In this document: piece by piece, positions 1 to 11,600 of the stretch
Numbering within the stretch: the stretch's first letter is position 1
Layout of the letters: each line of letters starts with the position of its first letter
Source of the DNA: Dasypus novemcinctus
Taxonomy: Eukaryota; Chordata; Mammalia; Cingulata; Dasypodidae
DNA length: 64,000 nt
Assembly: GCF_030445035.2 (NCBI RefSeq)
Contig: NC_080673.1
Coordinates: 201,994,216-202,058,215, forward strand
Direction: 5' to 3'
Translations under genes and position numbers: made by a program
Notes under the pieces: model-generated
The model's input: only the letters and a program-made list of their open reading frames with translations
Database searches by the model: none
What the model was told of the DNA's origin: nothing

Positions 1-2401
1 CGTTCTCCAGCCACATTCAAATTTAAAATCCAACTCAACCAACGAGACAGCTCCTACGGGGGCTCCTCCGTCTGCAACGGCATGGGCTCCAGGCACCAGG
101 CGCCAGGCAGAGGCTGGAGGTGCTTGGTCAAGTGAATGCCAAGGGCAGCAGCTCCAGCCAGCTCCTCCCTGCAGATGCCCCTGAGCTCAGCTCTGGCCTG
201 TGAATCACTAAGTGGACCCAACTGGCTCATGGCCTGGACTGGGTGGGGTGGGGCCGACACGCTGATCCTCTTCTTGTTAGCTTTAACAGCATTGAGCTGT
301 AATGCACTTACCATAAAATCCACCCATGCTAAGTGCACAATTCAAGGAATTTTAGTACATTTACGAGTTGTACAACCATCACCACGTTCTAACTTTAGAA
401 CATTTCCATCACCCTAAAAAATTTATCCCCCTGTCCCACTCCCATCCCTGGCAACCACCAATTAACTTTCTGTTTCTATACATTGGCCTTTTTTGAACAT
501 TTCACATAAATGGAATCACACAATATGTGTTCTTTCATGTCTGGCTTATTTCACTGCACGTAACATTTTCAGAGTCATCTGTGTTGTAACATGTATTAGA
601 ATTTCATCCCTTTTTCTTGCCAAACAGTATTCCATCACATGGATGCACATTTTGTTTTTGTGATACTCTTTTGTGTCCCTCTGTAGACTTTATAAAAAGG
701 GAGTTGGCATTAAATGAATTCAGCTTCTGAGATGAAGGCTCTACACTTTCTCCATGGCTAAAGGAGACCCTCCCCTTCCAGATGTCAAGAGTCCTGCTGG
801 AGTCTGGGCAGAATAAAATGTCAGGAAGATGATTAGGGGAATTTTAACTGGAGAATATTGGCTTTGAGACTTTAAACCATCAAGAGCAGAAGAATTTGAT
901 TTCAGATTTTAATTCCTTTGGACCTGAATATATTTGACTTTTAATTTATAGGGAATTCATTCCTGAGAACTTAATTTCTCTCTGAGAAACTGCTAATGGG
1001 TGGTGTTTTCATTCAATTGTGGGGCACCGCTCTGCGGGTGGCTGGTAACTGTTGGAGGAATTTTATTCAGTTTAAACTCAGGATTATCACTTAGTCACAT
1101 TTCAAAGCCCCTGCTGAACGAGGTGACTAGGCATGATTTGAAATGGGTAATAGAGTTTATTTCAATAACGTCATATTCCAAGTCATTTCCAAAGACTCTG
1201 GGGGAAAAACACTCTCTTCTGCCCACTCAGGCGCACCTCCAGGGACCAGCCACCCCTGGTGGTCTTCAGATGAACGGAAGCCCCCTCGAGAGAACCAAAT
1301 GGTAGACTGTCGAAGGAAAGCACGTGCGCGCCACTCCGGAGGGCTCCATCGATGAGTGTGGGTGCCTACTGAAACAGGGCCAGCCTCTCTCCGCCCCTTT
1401 CTGACTCTACCCCCTAGAAGCAGAGAGCCCTGTCTGATGGGCTGGGGTTCCTGCCTGCGAGGCTGAGCTGCTGGCAGAGAGCAGTCTCTGCTCGGCGCCT
1501 CCAGGACGGCCCGAGGTGGCTGGTAGAGGAGAAAGTCCTGCTAACTGCACCATGCAGTGGGTGGGCACGTCTGGTAGGCACCCAAAGCCTGCCTGTGGCT
1601 TTGTGCCATCCTTAACAGGGGTCACATTTTGGCCCCAGCGGCTACAGGGTGCTTCATTCCTCAATTTATTGAGAGCTCCAGATAATAACAGTAAAGGAAA
1701 AAGGAGAAAATGAGCACAGCCCAAGGCATCCTTGAATTTTTATGTGTTAAACATCCCCGACGTTCTCCTTTATTTCTGCATAGTGGTGAAAGCTAAGGTA
1801 GAAGAGAGAAGGTGAGGAAGACCAGACTGTGACAACGAAAGGGATAAATAATGGTGATTTTATCCTGGTACAGTTTGGTCACCACCCTCTACTTGTTAAC
1901 GCAGTTGGTCCCCCACAAAAGGCTCAGGAGCCGGCCCCTGTCCTGCGGGTGTGAGCCCCTTTGTCAGGACCTCTGAAGGCGTTACTAGCTGAGGAGTTAC
2001 TAGCAGATGGAAGGCGAAGGGCCTTATCCAATGTTAGCCACGGGAGCAGCCAGAAGCTGGAAGCCGATGGAACCCGGAAGAGAAAGCAGAGCACACTGCT
2101 GCACGACAGAAAAGCCAAGCAAGCCCACAGATTGCCAGCAGCCTGGTGACACCAACCTTAGAGGAGGCCAGCCTTCCAGCCTCCACAGCCAGGAGCCAAT
2201 CGATTCCAACCCATCGTACAGTATCTGTTTTAGCAGCTGGGAAACTGCAGATACCCCAAGACAGGGAGGACACACTTTCTACAGTTTAGAAATGAAGTCA
2301 GAGTAGAAGGACCAACTCGATTGGCTTAGGCTTGTGAAAAAGCTGAGAGGAGAAGGGTTAAATCGACCGCGCTCTCATCATTTGCCATCTTCCGATCTCA
2401 C
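1..2401. other. EVC2 intron 4 (partial)
   Basis: Holds an antisense L1 3' fragment at 300-690. The rest is non-repetitive by eye with short chance open frames. The next human EVC2 exon (after FLQ) was looked for on the minus strand and not seen. Confidence 0.6.
300..690 (-). mobile_element. L1 3' end fragment, antisense
   Basis: The plus strand reads as the complement of an old L1 3' region: 'ACAACCATCACCACG', 'CCTGGCAACCACCAATT', then 'TGGCTTATTTCACT'. It is 5'-truncated and diverged. Confidence 0.75.
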
Positions 2402-2678
2402 CCTGCAGAAACTTCTTCCTGAAAGCCTGGAATCCTTCGGAGGTCTTATTTCCGATCGAGCCATGGACGGTGAGGCCGGTGATGTTGTCCAGCAAGAGCA
2501 GGTCAGAGAGGTTGGCGGCCAGCGGCGACCTGGTGTTGTTCACGAGCAGCCGCACCTGAGCCGCCGGCCGTTCGCTCTGCCCGGAGACCTGGCACGGGAG
2601 GAAACGAAAGGGGTGCATGCTCACGGACAAGTCCAGGTTCACAAACGGTGACCCAGCCCCGCCTGCGTGCATGCTGTC
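2402..2678 (-). CDS. EVC2: EVC2 coding exon 4
   Basis: A 277-nt exon encoding residues 156-247 plus one base. The central part reads VRLLVNNTRSPLAANLSDLL and continues through DNITGLTVHGSIGNKTSEGF to FLQ, closely matching human EVC2. It contains at least four N-glycosylation sequons (NNT, NLS, NIT, NKT), as expected for a luminal/extracellular segment. The donor is CAGG|GTGAGA (phase 1). At the 5' end a good polypyrimidine tract leads to CCAGAG: only the second AG (exon starting at 2678) keeps frame with exon 3. Starting at 2680 would run into an early stop. The first ~20 residues do not align clearly with human, so the precise 5' boundary is less certain than the rest. Confidence 0.9.
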
Positions 2679-5600
2679 CTCTGGAAGAAAGAGAGAGTTA
2701 GAGTCTCACGGAGGCTCCGGCTGAGTCTGGACGCACCTTTGCCAAGCTGTTGTCGGAGACCGTTTCAAGGAAGCGCAGGGAACTCGCCCTGCAGAGAAAC
2801 TTAGGGGAGAAAAACCTCCAAGTGCGCCACGGCAGTCAGGTTGGGGAGATCCTGACAATCCGTATGACGGGAAAAGCAAATGTCGGATCTTTCGCACCCA
2901 GTTACTCTGAAGCCCAGAGCAGGGCCTCTGATCACAGGCTGATTTCGGGGAACAAGCCGAGGCGTCTTGCCCGTCTGGATTCTGCTCAGCCACGTTCTTG
3001 ACTGGCTCTGCTCTTGGACGCCATCCAGCAGCCCAAGCAGCCGGGACCCCTGCACGTGCCCATCTCACCCTGCTCCCGCCACTCCTGCATCCCCTCTAGC
3101 CCAGCTCTGCCACAAAAGAGGCGGGAGCTGTGGAAGGGAGAAGGAAGAATGTACGTTCTGAAATGAGTGAAGGCAATAAAAGGAAAACGCAAATCGCAAA
3201 ACTGTGTGCACAGAATCCTACCGTCTCCGTAAAGAGGGGCGGAAAGACCCCCTTTAAGTGTGCACGCCCATGTACACTCACACACACGAGTGCATGCTTA
3301 CCGCAGAAAACCTCTTCAGAAGGACGCACAAGAAACTGGTAATGCTGCTTGTAACCAGGGAAGGGAACTAGTGGGGGCGGGGGCTGGGATGGGAAGGGGA
3401 GTCTTTCCTACCTTTTAAATTTAGCCATGAGAATTATCATCTATTCAAAATTAAATAAAGACAAAGAAAATTAGGTTAAAGTACAAAAAAAGAACATTTC
3501 CAGGAGGCTGTTCCAGGGGGCTGGGCATGGGTGTGGGGCCCATATTCCATGAACTGACAGTGAATTTGACGAGCGCAGCATTGGCATAAACGTTTATCAA
3601 GTCCCTGCTCTCCTCGACACTTCTAGGAATTTTCAACAGAGTTCAGGAAGATGAGTAGAAAGGAGTAGATAATGCCACACTCCGATGGGGAAAGAAAAGA
3701 GAGGGACACGGGGGCTAAAGGGGAGCTGTTGTCCGGGTCATGGCCCCCTGATGCCCTCCCCATCACCTGAGTGACCCTACCTGTCCCCCTAAATGCACCT
3801 CAGCCACCACTGCCCCCCCAAAACAGTCCCTGTGGCCAGGCTGGATTGAAAGCCCCACGTTGGTTTCCCACACCAGACCAAGAGCCGTCTGAGGGCGATG
3901 AGCAAACTGGGACCCCCATGGCCTGGTTCCTTCTGGATTTTGCTAGAAATACCTGGAGCTGAACTGGATGGTGGGGGTTGGGAAATGGACAATAACCCAT
4001 CAGATTTCTCCCCCCCGACTTAAAGGTGCGACTTTCATCTTGGGTCCCCCACAAAGCACATGCATGATTCCATAATCTCAAAATGCCTTCTGGGCACGTG
4101 GCAACTCATCCACAGTAGGATTCATTTTCCTTCATCAACGCCATCATTTTAACACATCAAGTGCCTCCTGGGATCTGGGACCCACCCAGGCAAGGTGCTG
4201 GAGGATATGGCCCTTGCCCTCAAGGGGTTTTACTTAGGTCGAAGAGTTACCAGAAAGTTCTTCCTTCAGCCATCCTAAAATGTTCCCTGGGACCGTTCCC
4301 TGCCACAGGCCCACCACAAAGTGCTGGGGATTCTAGACAGGTAAACGCACGATTCCCACCTGTGTGGTACTCGAGTGGTCCGGCTGCTTTAATCGCATTC
4401 TCTGCCCTTGGCCTGAGAACCAACATGTGGCTCACGTGTTCTCTGCGGCAGGTCAAGTGCTTCCTTCACTGGGTTTCCCTCGGCCTGGGCTGCCAGCACC
4501 CCCCACCTCAGGCCACGCTGGCCCTGCGCCTTGCCCAGGCCAGCCCCCGTGCTCTCGAGGCTCAGCTCTCCTCCTCCACCTGCAGGCAGTCCTCCTCCTT
4601 TAAGCCTCTGCCCCCGGAAGGCCCCGCTGCTCCGTGCTGGTCCTGCGCCCTCACCTCCGCCATGTCCTTCTCCTTCCTGCCATTACCCTCCACTGCTGTT
4701 TACTCCTCTGCGTGAGTCCTCAGGTGCCATGGACCTGTCTCGGACTTCTCTGAGCACCTGGTGCCTAGCAGGAGGCTTGCACAGGAGAGGGACCTGGGAG
4801 GTGTGGCCCTCACTGAGCCACATCTGCTTCTCATTCCTTCCCCCAAACCATAAGGAAATGCCCCCCAAATGCAAATCCAACTCCTTCCATGACACACCAT
4901 GCAGCAAGACGTGTATCCCTGCATTTTTCCCAAAGTTCTCCCAAGACAATGCCCTCTTCTCCTCTTTCCCTGCACCATCACCGCCATCCCACCCCCAAGC
5001 CCCCATAGCACTCAGCCTCTTCCCCAGGTACCAGTTCCCTCCACAATCACACCTCTAACCCCAGCTCATATTCTCCCGAAAAGCACTCTCCACAGAGCAC
5101 ACAAACGCCTACCACATCCACACGGCCACCTGCTTCTTAAGCCCAATCCCAGAGCTTTCAATCCCTTCAGTCCAGGGATTACAAAAATGACGAAAGCACA
5201 TGCTGGATGAGTGAAAGGTTTGCTCTTCATTACCAGGTGTTCCTGGACCGCACTCTCGAACCCTGAAACACTGGGAGTTCTCTGAGTTAAAGACTGTGAC
5301 TTGGTCTTGGAATGCAAAGTCTAGGGCCAATCCCTCCATTCCAAACCCAAGAAACCAGTTCCACCTACCTGAAAATCAATCAATCACTCCACCCACCAAT
5401 CAATCAATCAATCAGTTGAGTGATCTCAAAAGGGCCAAGCTGTCAGGTGCAGCCCTTTCTGGAGCAGGTTTTAGAGTTGGCTGTTACTTCAGCATCACAA
5501 CCATGGGGCCATGCTCCCAGCACAAGTTACATATTCAACAACATCAGATAAGCCACACACACCCCTTTCCAGGCTAGAAGAATGTGTAAATCTTTATTCG

Positions 5601-8600
5601 CAGCTTGCTACTTTACAAGATGTAAAACTCAGCCGAGTTCCCATTGTAGCACATGAAATAAAAGCCCACCTAGTGCTTAGTCTAGGGATATCTGAATTAG
5701 GTCTATGGCAGGGGTTCTTAACCTTTTCTGATCCATGGACCCCTTACTAAGTCTACACTATACGTGAATTATTTAATAAATATATCACACCCGCACCAAC
5801 ACATCCCCACAATAATAATGCTTGTTTGGACCCCTGGTAAGGGACTGAGCTGTCAATGGTAAGCCCTCAGCAGATGCCACGGCTGCTACGACAAATACCA
5901 TATACCTGTTGGTTTAAACTATGGAAACTGATTGGCTCACAGTTTTGGAGGGTAGGAGTCCAAAATTAAGTGTCAGCAGGGTCAGGCTTTCTCCAAAGTC
6001 AAGAGCATTCTGGAGCTGGCAAGCCTCCATCACATGGCACTTTCTCTCTCTCTGGCTTTTCTTACTTCTGGCCTGTATTTCTTTGTCCAATTTTCTTTGC
6101 TTGTAAAGACTGGTCATTTGGATGAAGGTCCACCCTGATTTAATTTAGCCTCATCTAAACAGGATCTTTGAAGATCCTATTCACAAAGGAGTCCATCCCT
6201 TCACTAGCAACATCTTGAAAGGTCCTATTTACGAATGGGTTCCACAGGACTGGGGGCTGGGACTGGAACGTGTCTTCTTTGAGGGACACGGTTCAATCCC
6301 CACCAGAGTCTTTGCTGATGTCTTTATGTTGAGATGAGGTCAGACTGAACTGGGGTGGGCCCTAACCCCAGTCCCGACACCCTATGAGCAGAGCAGGAGA
6401 CACCGAGACAAGAGGGCCACGTGGAGACAAAGGCGGAGCCCGGAGGGAGGCTACTGCAAGCCAAGCCGAGGCGCACCGAGGGCTGCAGCCCCAGCTAGGA
6501 GCCGGGAAGAAGCCAGGAGGAGTCCCGCCCTGAACTCCAGAGGGGCATGGCCTGCCCACACCGTTTCAGGATTCTCACCTCCAGAAGTGAGAGAGAACAG
6601 ACGCTTGTTGCTTGAAGCCACCCACCTTGTGGCATTTCTTCTGGTGGCCACAGAACCTGATACACAAGGCACCCTACTTAGCCCTTCTGACAAGCTCAAT
6701 TGCAGGCCTAATTATCGGCTTCTGAGTGGTAAATGAGTTCATATGTACAGAGGAATTGAACAACCCCGGCACCTTCCTGGCAGTAGGTAGGTGATAGCTA
6801 TTATTGCTATAAGGAAACATCCCAGAATGAGAGGGTCTGTGTCCCCAGAGTGAGAGAGCCCTCAGAGTACCTCAAAACGGATGGAGAAAAATCCCAGGGT
6901 GATCACTGAGAATTTGAGAACAAAACCAAGGCAATGGGGAGCTCTTCAAAACTTTCAGAGAGGAAAGAAAAAAGTTCCAACAAAGGACCGGAAGAGTTGT
7001 GGTAATGTGTAGTGATGATGGTAACACAACATGGTGAGCGTAAGCAACACCACTGACTTGTACACCTGAATGTGGTTAAAAGGGGGAAATTTTAGGTGGT
7101 ATATATATTGCTAGAATAAAAAGTATAACAAAAAATGCCATAGGCTGTACAACACAGTGACCCTTGATGTAAACCATGGACACAGTTAATAGTACAATTA
7201 CATTTGCTCATGAATTTGAACAAAGCTACCACACTTTTGTAATGCTAAATGTTACTAATGGGGGCAGGTATATGAGATTATATTTTCTGCATGGATCTCC
7301 ATGTAAACCTACAATTTCTCTAATAAAAATTTATATATTTTAGACTTCTCAGCAGGAACACTGGAAGCTAAGACCACGGAGCGATGCCTTCAAACACCTG
7401 GGGAAAATGGATTCTATAACTAGTCAAACTTGCAATCAAAGGACTAGGATAAAGTCCTTTTCAGGCATGCCAACGTTGACCTTCCCAGGACCCTTCACTC
7501 AGAAGCCACGGGAGGCAGATGCTGAGAGCCCCACAGGTCATTAATGGGTTTGAATTGTATTCTAATCGGAGGGAAACCCACGGGGAGCAGGTGTGAGCGA
7601 ACAAGACCTGTGCTCGCTTGTGTTTTTAAAGGGTTCCCCTGGCTTCCCCAAGGAGAACAGACCCGGGAGGTGGACAGAAATGTGTGGAAGCTGGGGGACC
7701 AGTGAGGAGACGGTGTGGGGCGAGCGTAACGGCGGTGGTGAGGATGGCTCAGGTCACGACACCTGAGGGATCCGGGGGGGGGGGGGGGGGCTGGGTGTGG
7801 GGTAGAAAGAGCCGTCTCAGCCACGCCTCCAGAACTGTCGGCCTGAGCAACTACACGGTGATGCTGCCACATTTCTCCACATGGAGAAGACACAGGAAGA
7901 GCAGGTTTGGGGGAGGAAGCTTGGGCATTGGGGGTTCCACTTTGGGCCAGGCTAACTTTGAGAAGCCTATGGGGCAACATTCAGAATTTTCTCCATCTTC
8001 AGGCTAATAAATAAAACAGAAGGAGGACATAAAACCAAACAACAGGAGGGGTCATGTGCTTAAGTTGTGGAAGATAAAGAAACATTAGGTCAGCTGTAAA
8101 GACAGGGAAGTAAAAGCTCAAGGGAAGATGAGTCGGTGTCTAGAACAGAAGTGAGCATTCTTTCTCATGCCCTGATTATATTTTAACTGTTCTCAGAAAT
8201 AATGGTTCTACTTTCTTTTGAGATAATTCTGGAATCAGGGAGGAGGAAAGACATCTCAAAAAGCGCAACTGACCAGGGGCCCTAGCCTTCTTTTTTTTTT
8301 TGCTATCTGGTTGCATCATCGTCTTTTTGGTGCACCTCTCCACTCCGCGCAGGGGCTTGCGCCTCTCTGCGCAGGTCTGGGATGCCTTTTTTTTTTTGCT
8401 AGGAGGTCCCAGGGATCGAACCCAGGTCCTCCATATAGTAAACAGAAGCTCAATTGCCTGAGCCACAGCTGCTTGCCCCTGTCCATCTCTATCTACGTAT
8501 ATTATTTGCAAGTCCAGTAAATTACGTTCACCATACAAAGTGCTAACACTTGCTTTTTGGCATCAGCAGCCCTCGAGGGCCGCGCAGGGCTGCCCCCTTC

Positions 8601-11600
8601 TCCATCCTGCAGGGGTATCCACAAGCCCCACCCAGCCCACGAAGCCCTGGGTCCACTGGAAAGCGGGACCCTTCAGACTAGAGACCCTTTCTCCTCCAAA
8701 GCCCAGTGTGCTGCCCACCCCCCAAGGAAGCTTCCTGGAAAGAGTTGCAAAGGGCATCACCGCCGGTTGCCACTCAGCTGGTTTCGCTGACAACCCTGCC
8801 ACGCAGGTCTCACCCGTATCCCGCAAAGCCACACACTCTGGTCTCCCCACATCACCCCAACTTCTAGGCCGCTCCCTCTGGACCTGCCTCCTGCTTCTAA
8901 CAGCTCAGCTCAGGGGTCACCTCCTCCAGGCAGCCTTCCCGATCGCCCTCTCAGGCGGCCCCCCAGTCCCTGGCCTTCTCCAGAGCAGATGGCATGCTTC
9001 TCGGGGAAAGCACTTGGCAAGGAGCTGACCTCACAGCAGGGGCTCTGTCCACAGCGGGCAGATGCGGGGAGAAGGGGCCGAGCCCGTCTCCTAAGATGAA
9101 AACTGAGGCCAATGGGGACAGCCATCTCAGGGCTCGGTAAGACCAAAAGCCCTTTCTAAAACTACTGTGCCCCCTGTGGATGCTCATAATCTTGAAGAAT
9201 GTTAGATTAGAAGTCTAAACCTCTTAAACATTTGTAATCTAAAAGAATCTAAAATCTAAACGTTCATGGCAGATTTTTACTGACAATAACTCAGCTGTTA
9301 GAAAAGCCTCAGTCTGGTGCTGCCAAATAAAATGTGAAGGCCCTGCCAGTGACCTCACCTCTCCACTCCCGGGGCCCAGGTGGGTAACCCCGTGAGGTCC
9401 AGCTCTCACACAGGAGACTCACAGTCATAATAACAGCTATCGGTTTCCGAGCCAGGCGTTGCAGCCATCACTTGCTATGTCTACTAATATGATTTTAGGC
9501 AAAACCCAGTGATTTTCTCTTCCAGTGTAACCCACCTCTGGAAACTTACCACGGCACATTTCTGAAAAATGACTCCACTCTCAGAAGTTCTTTGAAATTC
9601 TCTCAAAACGTCTCCATGCTACAATAAAATATAGAAGTCAGTAAAAAATAAAAAAATACCTCATGCTACCACATTTAATAAAAACACAGCATGACAAACC
9701 TTTTAAAAGGGGGTCAAGGGCTGCTTTCTGCTAACACACCAACTGCTTTAAGTATGTTACTAGAATAAATATTTTAAACATCACACACACACAAAGGACT
9801 GCGCCACGCAAACAGTGAACCCTACTGTGTATGATGGACTATTGCGAATAGCACAATTACAGTAACATTCTCACAGCCATTGTAACGAAGTATCACACCA
9901 AGTCCAAGTGCTAATCGTGGGAGTGGGGGTATCTGGGTACTCCATTTTCTGCATAATTTTTCTGGAAACCTACTTCTCTAATTAATAAAAAACAAAGTGC
10001 ATTACAGCATGGGAGGTTAAAGCCTATGGGGAGAGAAGGACGTGAGCGCATGGCTGCCCGTGGCCTCCTCCTGGTCTGAGGGTGGCCAGTAAAGAATGCG
10101 TGTCGACACGGGGACTCTGCAAGCTGGGGCTGAAAGCTGTGAGGGGCGGTGAGCCGAGCAGTGGAAATCACCTGCGGACTGCTAAGCTGTCTGGCGTGCC
10201 TCATGGGGTGCGGCTGACAGTGCGCTGGCCACACCCTGATGAAAGAGAGGCTGCGGCGCCGAGTACCAGGGCGGCTGCCCCGTGAGCTGAGAGTGCACTC
10301 AGATGTCACCTGCCAGCCCTGCAGTGGCTCCCCTGGAGGGGTGTCCCGGGAAGCCAGGGCTGGCGCACCAGGCACAAGCCTCCCCGCGTCATCATGACCC
10401 GCACCTGCCCCTTTCCACCCTGCTCACACCCCCACAGAGCTCCCCAGGGTCCTGGCTGCCACGGGGACCCTCTCCTTGGCTCGCCCCACTCTCCGCCAGC
10501 CCACCTGACACCAGCGGGGCGAGCTGCCCTCTGAATCGTGGCCTCCGTGGCTCTCAGGGGCAATTCACCATCGTACCAATGGTTCTCGTTTTCGAGTGCC
10601 AGGCGCCGCCCCAGCATGCGACATGCCTTCACTCTGTCTTACAGGTGAGGAAAGGAAGGCTCAGGAATGAACCCACCCTCCTGGGACTCCCCTGGGCCCG
10701 GGGACTCCGGGGGCTCCCACCTCTCCAGGGCACGCAAGCTCTCCAGAGGGCAACCTTTTCAAGTGCAGCAACGAACAGAGCCCCAGAGAGGGGGCACGGC
10801 TTCCCTAAGAAGGCCCGGGCGCTGCCTCCATTCCCGGGGGAGCTGCTGGCCCTCACCTGCCCCCACGCCGCAGCGACCTGGCGGCCCGGAAAGAGCAGAG
10901 GCTCCTGCCCAAGGCCAGGCCAGGACTTCCAGGCTTCCATAAGCAACACCTGCCCACTAAGGCTTGGCGAGCAGCTACCATGCAGGGCGGGCGGATGGCT
11001 GCTGGAGCTGCCTCGAGAGGCAACAGGCTGCCTGTCGTTACAGAGCCTCAGAAGAGCAGCGATGGCCCGCAAGGGGCTCCAGCCTGCCGTGGCCTGGTGG
11101 CTGGGCCCCGGGGCCTCGCTGTGACATAAGTCCTGAAACCTGAGGTTGGAAGGCAGTCCTGCTCCTACATGGAGCCCAGCGCACAACGCCACGCAGAGGC
11201 CAGGAGGCGCGGGGGCAGCAGGTAAGAGCAGGCGCAGGCTTCAAATGCCACGCCTGTCTCATCTCTCTAATCCTTAGCAAAAGTAGGACCTGATTTAAAA
11301 AAATTTGTAACGAGGCTCGCGTGGGATCATGCCTACATGCTGCTAAGCCCAGGGCCTGGCAGGTCGTAGATGCTCATCACGTGTTCACTGGTGTTACCAG
11401 GGGCGTCGTTTTTACAACAGCTGGGACTGGAATTGGTCTGGGGAAAGCAGAACCTCCAGCCTTCCTTTAAAACCACCCGGCGCAGCAGCCAAAGGCTCAG
11501 ATTCAGAGATTCTATTATCCAAATACTATTTGTTATAAAGAAGAAAGAGCACTTGGAAGGATTTTTTAAAAATCACTTTTCTCCCAAATGACAACTCTGT

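Noticed and set aside
7931..7955. Possible EVC2 exon signal CCACTTTGGGCCAG on the minus strand
   Set aside because: It lies downstream of exon 3 in gene order and has no flanking splice sites or homologous peptide. The true exon 2 was found at 15178-15232.
8287..8484. tRNA gene
   Set aside because: The tRNA-like head is part of a SINE with A-tail and diverged anticodon arm, not an isolated tRNA gene.
10303..11124. 273-codon plus-strand frame and a 187-codon minus-strand frame overlapping it
   Set aside because: GC-rich intron sequence with low-complexity peptides, no recognisable domain, no splice or promoter context.
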